The translations under genes were made by a program, and so were the position numbers. Positions 12,401 to 23,251 of a stretch of DNA of 64,000 bases are shown here, in pieces; position 1 is the stretch's first letter, and each line of letters starts with the position of its first letter. Origin of the DNA: Pleodorina starrii (Eukaryota; Chlorophyta; Chlorophyceae; Chlamydomonadales; Volvocaceae). Under the pieces are notes generated by a model, which saw nothing but the letters and a program-made list of their open reading frames with translations, was not told the origin of the DNA and searched no databases. Where the stretch lies: the NCBI GenBank assembly GCA_030267565.1, contig BRXU01000014.1, positions 1,090,001 through 1,154,000 of the forward strand, in the 5' to 3' direction.

Positions 12401-13351
12401 GCAGACCAGGGGATCATCAACAAGGTGCGGGGCGCGGGGGCTTGGGGTACCGGTATGGGGGGTAAAAGAAATCGGCCCGGGACGAGGGAACGCAACGAAG
12501 TTACCTGGGATGGGGGGGGAAATGCGGGTCCGGGCGGCATCGTGGCAGGCGTGCAAGTGGCGTGAGGGCGTAGCACTGCGAGGGTTCCAGCGTCAGCGTT
12601 CCAGCCAGTCCGCGCCGCTCCTTCCCATATCCCTGGCCAACCCGTCTCCCCCCCCCGCCCGTCCCACGTCCACTCTCCTTCCCGAGTCTGTTCGCTCGCG
12701 TCGCCTCCGTCCCGTCGCTGTGGCATCCCCTTTATTTACCCCCCGCCCCCCCCCCGCCCCATACACACCCGTTCCCGTCTCCCCACTCCCTCCGCCTTCA
12801 GTTCTACGAGCACGACCTCCGAAACCAGATGCTGAACCAGGCCTTCAACACCAAGCCCTACAACGACTTCGACCCCAACTCCTTCCTCATCCACTTCCAC
12901 GGCCCCAAGCCCCACGAGTACCTGTCGTACCTTGACACCGGGAAGTGCGACTTCTACTCTGTCTGCGAACAGGGCTTCCTAAAGTGAGTCCTGGCGAACG
13001 GGCTGGGAGGGGCCGGGCCAGGTGGGGGTGTCAGCGACATTGGCCGCCCAGAGTCCGCCGTATTGAAACGCGGCGGTGGTTCCCCCTCTACCTGACCCCC
13101 TCTCCCCGACCCCCTCCCCGACCCCCAATGCTGGCTCCTGTCGCCGCAGGTCCCTGTGCCAGTACGTGATGGAGTGGCAGGTGTACATCCCGGAGGAGAG
13201 CGCCGTGCTGCGGCTGGGTGACTCGTGCTCCTGGCTGACCAACCCGACCGTCATGTCGGTGTTCCAGAAGAGGACCGGACTGCTGGCGCAGACACAGGCG
13301 GTGCCGAACGACAAGCGGGCGGAGTTCACGCAGAAGCAGCGACTCGCGTGA
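6430..13351 (+). CDS. Membrane-anchored protein with two glycosyltransferase modules (O-FucT-like plus GT8-like)
   Basis: Eleven exons (6430-7210, 8309-8514, 8928-9052, 9723-9879, 10363-10493, 10792-10986, 11302-11461, 11750-11912, 12231-12424, 12802-12983, 13150-13351) join in phase to 831 residues. A basic N-terminus and transmembrane segment at residues 52-68 give type II Golgi topology. Module 1 (about 180-490) has CNGFANQRL followed by GRTPVLPVL, then FLHLRMENDW and a GANRFIGNSVSTFAALALLE helix, resembling GDP-fucose O-fucosyltransferase-like GT-B proteins. Module 2 (about 500-760) has YCIFDGN, LYTDADVYF (the DxD metal site), YNAGIIMANL, ADQGIINKF and IHFHGPKP, typical of GT8-like GT-A enzymes. 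The first in-frame ATG after an AT-rich leader was chosen as start. Donor sugars and acceptor are unknown, and family names rest on motif recognition. Confidence 0.75.
9898..9924. repeat. Telomere-like octamer repeat in an intron
   Basis: Three head-to-tail copies of TTCAGGGT, a one-base variant of the green-algal TTTTAGGG telomere unit, lie 19 nt into intron 4 of the glycosyltransferase gene. Confidence 0.6.
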
Positions 13352-15721
13352 GGCAGGGGCACGAGGCGGGAGGCGAGGCTGGCGGCGAGGAGGTGGAGGA
13401 GGAGGAGACAGGTAGACGTGGAAGTGGGGGAGGGGTGTGTCGCCGAAGCATTGGGTCGCCCCCAGCGTTCAGGCGAGCAGCAAGCGGAGGAGGGGGAGGG
13501 AGCAGGAGGAGGAGGAGGACGGGGTTTTGCCTGGATGGGGTTTTCGCGCGCGCTGGACCTGGACCTGGTGGGCGCCGCGCAGGGGCTGACTGCGCACTGG
13601 GGCTGATACGGTAACCGCACGGCGCCCCCCCCCCCCCCGAGCGAGTAAGCGCATTTTGCTGCCGTCTTATTTCGCCTGACTCCCGGAGAGGCGGGCGGGC
13701 TTGTGTGCAGCGTGTGGGACCAAGGGCCTCCGCCGCAGCTCCGGGCAGGGGTCACCGGGTTGTGCGGCTGAGCGCCGGCTCCGCCGGAGCACTGTTGTGC
13801 AGGCGGTGGGGGGCGGGGAGCATTGGGCATTGGCCTTGCGTGAGGCTTCATGCGGCTCGGGGTTCGCGGCGCAGCGTGGTGCCTGGGGGCTGGACTGGGG
13901 CTGGGGCTTGGGCGCAGGAGGCCGGGTGTGGAGCTGGGATTGGAGCTGCGGTGCTGTTTATTTGTGATCGAGCCAGGTGAGGTTGAGCCCCGTACTGGGT
14001 AGGGAGGCCCGTGTTTGCCTGTGTGATTGCCAGTGCGCTCGCCTGTGGGATGGTGAGAGCCTGGTAGTGGGCGCGCGGGAAGGGGGTGTGAGCGGCCATG
14101 CCGCGGCTCGAGAGAAGAATGTGTGATTCATTTTGCGACGGACGGCTTTCCAGGGCCAGTCAAGGGGTGGCGGCCGGATCAGAACTGCTCCCTCCCCCAG
14201 GCGCGGTACCTAATGGCCACACGCAGGCGCACACACGGCGTGGGCTCGGAAGTGCGCCAGGTGACTTCAACGGCGGCCGTGAATGCGTGTGTGTGTATGT
14301 GTGTTTGAAGGGAGGCGCGGGGGTGTGCATGAGGGGCAAGCATGTGAATGTAGCAGCCGCGCCCACCTCCCCAGGCAGACTGTACAGCTGGTACATGGTG
14401 GCATGGAAATACTCGTGTATAGAATCCCTGGAAAAACCCACGCACTGCACTGCACTGCGCGGGGTCGCAGGTGTCGCGGCCCCTGCACGCATATGCTAAG
14501 CACTCATGCCCCCGACGCTGCGGCGACGGCGGCAACCGGCTGGCTGTTGCGGTCGCTGCCGTGTTTGTCCGTGTATGCACACGTGCTCTCGTGTGTAAGG
14601 GCCCCAGCATGGGGGGGAGGGCGTGACTGTTCGGCCGCAAGTGGCGCACGCGGACGCGAACGCGTGCGATTGCGCCCCTAGCGTTTCTAGACGCCTAGAG
14701 ATTCCGCAGCGATTGCTTTATCACACTGCAGGGGCCTCCATGCCAGCAAAGGGTCCGGTCCGGCGCGCGGCCTGCGGCGGCGCCCGGCCAAGTCTGTGGC
14801 TTTCTTTGGTAGGATGTCATATTTCCAGACATTCAATACGTGCGCGGGCTCCGTACCACAATCACTGCCAAATACTGTCAGTTCTTTATTTCCTGACAGT
14901 ATTGAGCGCCCCTTGGGCCGTCGCGGCCACTTATGAGGGTGCGCGGTGTTGTGATGCGTCAGGGCGGTGCCCCGAGTAGATCCAGCATTTGGCAACGTGT
15001 TTAGTGATGAGGTTCTGAAGGTGGCCGGATGGGTGGCTTAGCAGCGCTCTGCAAGCGCCAAATGTAGCAATGTGTGAAGTGAGATGCAGCGCTGAGCACT
15101 GCGCGCTGAGTGGCTGGACGTGCGCCGGGCAGGTGGTGGGCTGCGCTGTCGTGCGGCGTACGACGCTCCCCGTTGTGCAGGCCTGTCGCGGGTGGACTCC
15201 CCTGTCCTACATAGGTCCGTGTGTATGCGTGCGTGTGCGTGTGCAAGCGTTCTTCGTCCTTGTATCTGCTTGCTGCTAGGGCAATGCCAACCTCTTGTCG
15301 CCCTCAACGGGGGGCGCTCTTGCGGTCCGAGTACCCGTGCGCGTCTGGACACGCACGGAGAGAATGTGAGGGAGAGAATGTGGATGCCCCCGCTGCGCGC
15401 GGGCGGCGGGCGGCTATGTAGTAACGCCGGGTGTAATTCAGACGGGCAGCAGCAGCTGCGTTGCAGATATCGTAACCGGAAGCCGACTCATGCAAGTACC
15501 GTAGCTGTTCCGATGGCTCCGAAGGCGCAGGCGGCGATGCCACCAGGCAGGGTCCACTCACGCGGCTCTTGTGCACCATGATCCGGCAGGACCCGGTAGG
15601 GCAGAGGGCGTCCAGCGTCCATTGCCCACATCCCGAAGCAGCCCAACGGTGGATTGCCATTCCCACCACAGACCAGATGCGTCCCTCCCGCCACTTGGCC
15701 CCCCACCACCGCCGTGTCCCC
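13352..15721. other. Convergent intergenic region
   Basis: 2.4 kb between the stop codons of the glycosyltransferase (+) and snurportin (-). Many short overlapping frames exist, but none has a recognisable domain or a coherent exon chain. Both 3' UTRs must lie here. Confidence 0.5.
14594..14598 (+). terminator. Possible TGTAA polyadenylation signal
   Basis: TGTAA on the plus strand about 1.24 kb after the stop codon of the two-module glycosyltransferase gene. The distance is long but possible for these algae; evidence is a single pentamer. Confidence 0.2.
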
Positions 15722-18700
15722 TCACTCCACCGCCATGTCGCCCCCGCCCAACGACGCGCCAGCACACCCCGGCACCAACCATTCTCCCCTCGCCGCCACC
15801 ACTGCCGCCGGCGCCGGCCCCGCCGCCGCGGGCTGCACCACCGCCGCCGCCGCCAGCATCTCTGGCTCCGCCGGCCCCGCCTGCGGCTCTCCTGATATTA
15901 GCACCGCCGCCGCCAGCATGGACGCCGTGATGGGCGCAGTGCGGGCGAGGCGCTGGAAGAAGATCTTTGAGAAGCTGTCGGCGCGGCCGCGGCGCTGGTT
16001 CGCCGGCCCCTCGTAGTGCAGGTCGGCGCCGGCGGGGCGGCCCTCGTGGAAGATGATGCCCCCCTGCCCAGCAGCGGAGTTGGAGCGGGAGTTGGAGCGA
16101 GCAGCGGCGCAAAAGCGTAACGGTCGTGAAAGCGCGACGGACGGGCAGCACAGCCAGCTGGGCAGCCGGAGCGGCGGCGAGCAGCGGCTGGGAAGAGGAC
16201 GGTGCAGGGTGTGGGGTGCGTTGAGAAAAGCCGCCATGAAGGCCAAGAAGGCGGCGACAAAGCCCCTCCGCCCAAGCCCTCGCCCATGGCGGCCCACTTT
16301 GCAAACACACCTCCTACGGTACCACCCGGGCGCCCACCTGCCGTATGGAGAACCTCAGCAACCTGCCCGGCTTGAGCTTGGCTCCCATGGCGGCCACGAA
16401 CGCCTCCGGCAACCGGCCCAGCACCACCGGCGGCTCGTCCTCGGTAGCCACCGTACGATCCGCGCGGTACGACAGTACGACGGCCTGCGGTACAAGGTGC
16501 AGGGCGGGCCGCCGCGGGAAATGGACCGATACGGACGTAACGGAGGAGAGCAACGGGGCCGCGATGGGCGAGAAGGATTCGCTAGTCGTGCACACGGACG
16601 CGCCATCAGCAAAGCTCTTGCAATGCAACGGGTACCGGTACCTGCACCGGGGTAAGGTAAACAAACATACAAGCAGGTCCGGGCTGGGCATACGGTGAAA
16701 TCCAAACCAAGCATGTCCTAATCAAGACATCGCGGGCGCCAGCCGCAGCTCCTGGAGCCTCACCTGGTGCTCCAGGGGCTGTCCCGAGGAATCGGTGTCA
16801 AGCAGGTACCTGTGCAGTACATCCGTACGGGGCATCGCGGTACGACAGAAGGCTGAGGCGGGCGTATTATGGCCGGTCGTTGGGCACCCCAGGCCCGTGG
16901 TGACGTGCCCCCGAGGTGCTACGTGGCGCATGCGGCAGATCGGGCATTTCCCCCCTTCGGCTGCTCGTCCCTCACGACACGTCAGTGGTTGGCCCCAGCC
17001 CCCGAAGAACAAAACACCGCACCACACCACACCACGAGATTCGCGCCCACGCGGTCTATGTAGAGCTCGGGTCACACGCACGCACGCACGCACAAACACA
17101 CGCACACACACGACAGTCAGTCGCTGGCCTATCTCAGGAAAGTCCAGTCACGCACACGCACCCACACGCACCGCTCCCCCACCTGCTGCAGCCCAGGTCC
17201 TTCCACAGCAGCGCCAGGGGAGTGGTTCCGGGGCCGGGGCAGTAATGCCCCTGCCGGTGCAGAAAGTACAGCCCGTCGCGCACAAACTCAAACTCCTCCG
17301 CCTCCTCCCCCGCCTCCATTGCCTCTCTTGCCTCCGCGCCCTCGAAGCGCGAGCAGCCACCGGAGACCCACGGGTCGGTCAGCCCCGACGTCGGCATGCC
17401 CGCGGCCGCGGCTGCGGCCGCGGGCGGCGGCGGCACCTTGCCGTATGCGGCGCGCAGGCCCTGCCAGGTGCAGGGTCGTACGGGCAGCGGTACAATTCTG
17501 CCGCGTGGCGGCGGAGCCCGGCCTCAGTTGAGACGTAGTGATTGCAGCGGCGCAGTACGATTGCAGTGATACAGTACGATTGCAGTGGTACAGTACGGTA
17601 CGCGGTTCGGGCCTTTGTCACGTTGGCGGCCGCAATGCCGGTATCCGGACGCGCACGCGACGGCCGATGCGGACAGGTTTCCAATTCCGCATTCCCAGTG
17701 CGGCACACCTCACTGCTTGCGACGCAGCTCAGTGGGGTCTTGGCGCAGGCAAACGGGTTTCTTCGCCAGGCGCCGAAACGTGCGCTTTTCGACCCCGCCT
17801 CCCTCCCTCCATCCATCCCTCCCTCCCGCAGGCTCTCGCCCCACCCGGCGCCTGTCCCCCGCCCCCCCAAGTTTCTTCCTGGTCGGCCTCGCCCTGCCCT
17901 GGCCAACAAACTGAGGCGCCACACAGCCCCATAGAGGTTCATTCTTACTACCGCTTACTACCACCAACCACCACCTGCCAACCACTACCTGCCTGTACGA
18001 CACGGACGGCGCCTGTTGCTGCGGCTCCCGCTGATGCCGCCCAGACCTCCTGGATGAGCCGTCTCGCCCAGCCGCGCCGTCGGTGGGGGCGTCGCCGTCC
18101 ATTTCCGTGTCAACATTACCCACGTCGCCGCTTCGCTGCGCGTGATTGCCGGGCGGCGGCGGCGCCGTCGACTTCGAAACCGCCGCTGCCGCTGGCGGTG
18201 GCACGAGTCCCTCCTCCTGAAACTTGCTGGTCAGCCAAAATGTACGGAACTCCGCAGCGGTGTCGTACAAGGCGTAACCCCGCCAGCACAGGAGGTCCTT
18301 TGCGCGGGGAGGTAGTGGGGGTTGGCGGGGGGCGCGGGCAGCAGCCGCCGCCGCCGCAAGAGCAACAAAGAGCTTTGGAACAAGGGGCTGGGCCCAGTGG
18401 AAGAGGTCCCCAGGGGAGTAGCGGGGCACTGTATCGCAGACCACCAACTCTCGATGACAAACGCTCTCCTCAGCCGCCCCCTCCTCCACTCCACTCCCCG
18501 TCCCGCCCCGCCCCGCCACGCCGCTCCCTCCTCCCTGCACTACACCCAACGTCATCCCAACCCCCATTGACCCCACCAGCAACTGACCCGAACCACGAAT
18601 GGGAAACGAGCCCAAAACCCAAAACCCAAATCACCACCAGCATCAAAACCCGTCGTCCTGAGCATCCCCGCAAGACCCTCTTGGGGCCCCCTCAACACTT

Positions 18701-20387
18701 TCTAAAACCCACTAAAACCCAACCCGAAAACTTCCCTCTCACCAGCACGTAGTACGTGTTGTTGGGAGGGTGGAAGATGCAGTCAAGCAGGCAGTAGTCC
18801 TCCCCCGCCGCCGAGCGGCCGGCCCCGCCGACGGTGGCGCGGGAGCCGCCGGGCAGCGGCGAGTGGAAGCGGTGCAGCGGAGCGCCGTTGCGGAGCCAGC
18901 TCACGGTGCGGCCACTGCCCGGGGCCAGGCAGGGGACGAATCAGAGAGATTTAGATTCGGTAGTTTAGGGTGGTTTAGAAAAGGATGGGGGGAGGGGTGA
19001 AACAGGAAGGACAGGGGCGGACAGGGAAGGCGTAGGAAACTGGGAAGGGGAGGGAAGAGGGCGCGGCAGGCAGCGTCTGTGCTGGCGCCGGGGTAGGGTC
19101 GGTATCGGGGAGGGCGGGTGGTCCCTGGTCCGCTCAGTGCTTCAGCCCTCCCCGCCTTGACCCTCTGATTACCCACGTCCTCGTAACCCACCCCTGGTGA
19201 CGTTCCTTTCCCTCCGACCTCCCATCCCATCCCATCCCCTTTCCCCACTCCCCACTCCCCCAACCCCCCTGGCTCACCGACTGGTCACCAGCAGGCACCT
19301 CATGCCCTCGGGTCGGGGCATCACCAACCTGAACGGGGCAGGCGGAGGGAGGGAGGGGCAGGGGCAGGGATTGGGGGAGGGAGGGGCAGGGGCAGGAGCA
19401 GGAAACATGGGCCGGCCGGTGGCGGGCGACGGGGATGCGTTCAAGTGACTGCACTGGAGAGCCGGCGGGGTCCGCGAGGCCAACCTCATAACATGTTCAC
19501 CTACCGGTAGTTCCTGAAGCCCCAGTCCAACCCAGTTCAGCGAAGCCTGCTAACCCGCCCCGGCCGGTTGATGCTTTACTGTGCCGACCAGCCCCAGCAT
19601 CCCCAGGCGCCGGTGAGTCGCCGCTGAGCCGCACCAGTTTGTCGCCAGGTCGCTTGGAACGTCGGTCATCCACTCGGGTTGCATTAGCTCGTTGCCGTAC
19701 TGCTGGCCGTACGCCCGGACTCCGCCGCTGCCTGCGGACTGGTCCTGCTGACGGCGCGCCGAGGCATGTGCGCCGCGACCCCGGCCGGCCCGCCCCTGGC
19801 CGCGCATGGGGGCATCGCATGCGCCGTACGATGTTGACGGCTCCATGTCCAAGTCCTCGGCGGTGGCGCCTTCCCGGCCGGCCTCGACCTGGCTCGCGTC
19901 GTCCGGGGAGAGCCGGCCCTCGGCACCATCTTCCTGACACGAACACAAAGGCGGCGCACGGTGTGAGGGGTGCTGTGCGTGCTGCGCGGGCGGACTATAT
20001 GACAAGATTCTTCATGATCATCCATCCTTATATCGGTTTCGCTTTAGATGAAAAAGTTCCTTCAGGCTATCGGAAGCCGCAGCCGGCTGTCGATGGCCAA
20101 GTCAAGTTACGTGGTATCTGAGCTGGCAGTGCTCAGATGGCACGCCAAGATCTCAAAAATAATTCAGCTTATTTTCATTGATACGTTGACTTGCTCACCC
20201 GCTCTCCAGGTTCGAGGGCCAACGTTCGCGCGCGATGGGAACTATGCAGTCGAGCAGCCTTCTGCCGCTGCAACGCGTTTCGCCTCCGCTTGTCTTGATA
20301 GTTTTGGTAGGGATCTCCGATAGCGCGAAAGGCACTTCGCTCGCTGGGAATTGAGCTCGCCAAAATCGTCGTTTCTTCGGTTGGCAT
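15722..20387 (-). CDS. SNUPN: Snurportin-1, m3G-cap snRNP import adaptor
   Basis: Nine exons (20387-20199, 19933-19635, 19328-19278, 18914-18743, 18297-17975, 17497-17183, 16809-16764, 16484-16338, 16063-15722) join in phase to 627 residues. Snurportin binds the trimethylguanosine cap of spliceosomal snRNPs and carries them to importin-beta. Residues about 18-55 form an Arg-rich importin-beta-binding helix (DKRRRNALQRQKAARL). The cap-binding fold follows the animal protein closely: EWMTDVPSDLATNW, RCLLVTSRG, HRFHSPLPGGSR, YCLLDCIF, NTYYVLDLLCWRG, FRTFWLTSKF, FVRDGLYFLH and TPLALLWKD. The Trp at the exon 2/3 junction matches the cap-stacking Trp. The protein is longer than the 360-residue human one because of a low-complexity insert in exon 5 and a C-terminal extension (HYEGPANQRRGRADSFSK then Ala-rich). 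The end of exon 5 is the least certain splice site. Confidence 0.88.
17365..17376. repeat. Dispersed 12-bp palindrome GACCCACGGGTC in a coding exon
   Basis: This perfect palindrome lies inside snurportin exon 6, in a stretch not conserved in the family, and on the minus strand encodes Asp-Pro-Trp-Val. The same palindrome class also encodes DPWV near the C-terminus of the MECR gene. Confidence 0.7.
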
Positions 20388-22331
20388 GGTCTTGCTGTTG
20401 GCCTAAGGGACTCTTGCGGCAGGCCTCATGCAACGCAGCGTGCTTATCGCCTAGCAGTCAAATCATCATGAGCGAGCGCCCTCGCATCATTCACCCATCG
20501 GGCGTTCGGGGTTGCAGTACGGCATCGTACCTGAAGCCTGATGCTGTTACAGTGGGCTCCGGACCCCCGGAAGGGTACTGTACGCGGGCCGTTCACTGCA
20601 GCGAAGACGATGGCGAAGGGAAGCGCAACCTGACCAGCGCAAGTCCCCCAGATAGGAACGAGCGAACCCGTGGGCAATGGCCCCGAAACCTGTAACCATG
20701 GGGGGCTTGACCATGAGGGCTCCCCATAGGGATGTGCCCGGCCATGAGTACTGTATACGCATCACCAGGCCTGACGGCAACTCGCGGCACTGTTACAAAC
20801 AAGGCGCGTTCGCCTCCGAAACCCACGCAAGCTAGACTCGCTCGGCCCTCTCTTGCGCCAGCGCAAGCAGCGCTCTCATGTGCGCACCCGGTCAACCCCC
20901 GGACCGGACACCTCTTGTCCCCGTCGGCATTGACACCAGCATCAAGACAACTCCTCCCCCACACGCAATGCGATTCACTCCTAGGACGCCAATCGGCGAC
21001 ACCAGCCTGTTCTGTCCCTAGTATCTGCCTCATGGGTATAGATGTATGATTAGTATAGCACGCGCGCCCAGTCACACCCGTGCAACCCCGCCCGGGAAAT
21101 ACTGTGCACCTATCAAACGCCCGGCTGACTCCCTAGCCGGAGTCACAACCGTCCGAGAAAAAAATGTGGCGCGCGCAACCCTGTGACTCAACGCACGCGG
21201 CGCGGGGACACGGCCTGGGAGGGTTCCCGGGTTGGTAAAACGCATTGCCAACGAACGACACAACAAGAATGACAAGACCGACAGGTCTCTGTCTCGTCGC
21301 GGTGCAACACGTAGCATGCCGCTGATCCTCCTGGTCCCCGCAAATCTGCGCGAAAGCGGCGACGCGTAAAAGCTGGCCGCCGCTGCATCGCGCACTGTAC
21401 TGCACTGAAGCCTCTGGACTCGTGCGCGCCAAGCAACCTCTCTGTCTCTTCTGTGAACTACCCACACTACCCCTACGCGCGGGCGCAGCAACTAGACTCT
21501 TCGTACGCTATACCCTACAGCCAGCCAAAGCACCTGTACCTCGTCTGCGGTCTGCTCGGTGCCGACCGGCACCCACTCGCTCTCACGCCTACTTAGGGTA
21601 GTCCGGGGGTTCCACCTTCGTAGCCCCTCACAGGCTACGCTTGACATCCTTCAAAGCTCACACCACCGCACGCGCCGACCAGTTGACAAGTCCCCACCTA
21701 CGCTACCGAACACAAACCGCCTGTCTGGGCAGGCACTGCCCAGAAACCCTAAAACCCACGCAACACACGACGAGTCTGCAATCTACCCTTGAGACGCACC
21801 CAGCCCAGCTCAGCTCAGCCCAGCTCAGCCCAGCCCAGCTCAGCTGGGATCCATGCGAGACGCGCCCGGCTGCAGGCGTGACTCTGGCAGCCAGGCCGTT
21901 GGCGGGTGCTCGCGGCCGGCACGCACCCCCAACGCTTCCTCACACATGCAGTCCTCATGCATGCAGTCCTCATACATGCAGTCCGGTCGCGGACGCACAC
22001 GCACGGGGGATAATCATGTTTCCCAGCTGCAACGCTCCCCCCACTCCACAAGGCGCTAGCTTCCTGGACCCTGCCCCCGCTCCGCCGCCGCCATGCCACC
22101 GCACAGCCTCCCCGCTGTATCTACCAGCGACGGCGGCGGAAGCGGCAGCTTCTGGGGCATGGCGCCCTCAACAGGCAACGGAGAGCAACTCCAGATGGCA
22201 ACAGGCACAGGGCCGTGCATTGGCACGCCCGTGCTAAAACATCGATCAACACAGCGCGGATGGGATCCCGCCGCCATGGCCTCCGCGCAACCCCAACAGT
22301 GCGGGCGGCGGGCGCGAGCGCGCCCCGCGCT
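20388..22331. other. Intergenic region upstream of snurportin
   Basis: 1.9 kb holding the snurportin promoter and possibly the far 3' flank of the exostosin gene. It contains short local repeats of AGCTCAGCCC (about 21805-21850) and of ATGCAGTCCTC (about 21946-21982). No coding exon could be supported. Confidence 0.5.
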
Positions 22332-22510
22332 TCAGAAGTGCGGGCAGGAGGCCAGGTTCGGCGCGTCGACGCAGATGGCGCCGCCGGGCGGGCCCATCCT
22401 GCGGCGCAGGAAGTACTTGAAATACTCCTTTGGGCACGTGTCTTCGTTCTTCGGGAGCATGGGACTGATGAACATGGTGCAGAGGTGCGCCGGTTGGGCG
22501 CCGGGGTCGT
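22332..22510 (-). other. Second copy of the exostosin terminal exon (alternative last exon or remnant)
   Basis: The minus-strand frame ending at 22332 encodes AHLCTMFISP..., then EDTCPKEYFKYFLRRRMGPPGGAIC and SCPHF-stop. It clearly resembles the exostosin last exon at 23252-23433 (PLCTMYTGP..., FEDGCPAAVYYFRRKLGPPGGAIC, SCPIFD-stop). An acceptor ending in ATAG at 22511-22513 gives a 179-nt exon whose phase fits the same upstream donor at 23867, so both terminal exons could be spliced to the same body. It could equally be the last exon of a lost tandem paralogue, since no upstream exostosin exons were found between 22511 and 23251. Confidence 0.55.
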
Positions 22511-23251
22511 CTATCACGATGCGTCGGCCGGAAGGGTGTCCAGTCAACCAGCGCGCCAACGCGCGGGAGGGCGCAGCGGGAGGGAGCGGGAGGTGGGGGC
22601 AAGGGCAAAGCAGCGGAGGGCCGAGCAGCGGTGAGGTTTCGGAGCGAGGCCACGTGGCAGGAGAGAAGGATATGGTAGAAAGGAACCAACATGCGCACCA
22701 GAGCTATATATTAATATATACGGAGCTGCAGTGCCGCTATGGCACATGCGGCGCACCAAAAAGGAAATTGCGAGCCATTCGGACTGGCCTCTTCTCTCTC
22801 GAAATACGAGTGAGCTCACCTGTGCCATCGGCAGCGACCCCGGGCGCAGCACCGCACCCCTCTGCACCAGCCTCGGCCACTCGCTCCACGACAAGAATGT
22901 AACCCGTCTGTCCATAGTGCGCTGTCGCTGCTGCTTGCTGTTGTGATTGCTGATCGATACAAAGCACTGTGCCTTGCCATCTGAATTCCCCGCTGAAGAA
23001 CCGGTCGATCTGAGGCTGTCAGCTCCGCTGTTGACGAGCTGAAAATGCATGCCACTCCGTGGCTGGCCCACCCCCCGCCGCCGGCGCTAGTGCCGCACCG
23101 AGGTGCTGACCGTGCGCTCGCGCGCTCCCTTCCTGGCTGCTGCTGAGCTGGTCCGGACAGAGCCGCGGCCGCTGCGTGAGTCAGCCCTGGGAGCTGCGTT
23201 CCCTCCTCGCGGAGCGGCCGATGCTGCGGCGGAGCACTGAGCTGCGCTGCC

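Noticed and set aside
13705..15581. Several plus- and minus-strand frames of 90-150 codons
   Set aside because: No recognisable motif, no coherent splice chain; typical of GC-rich non-coding DNA.
22544..23071. Minus-strand frame between the two exostosin terminal exons
   Set aside because: No similarity to exostosin exons or other families; probably intron or 3' flank.
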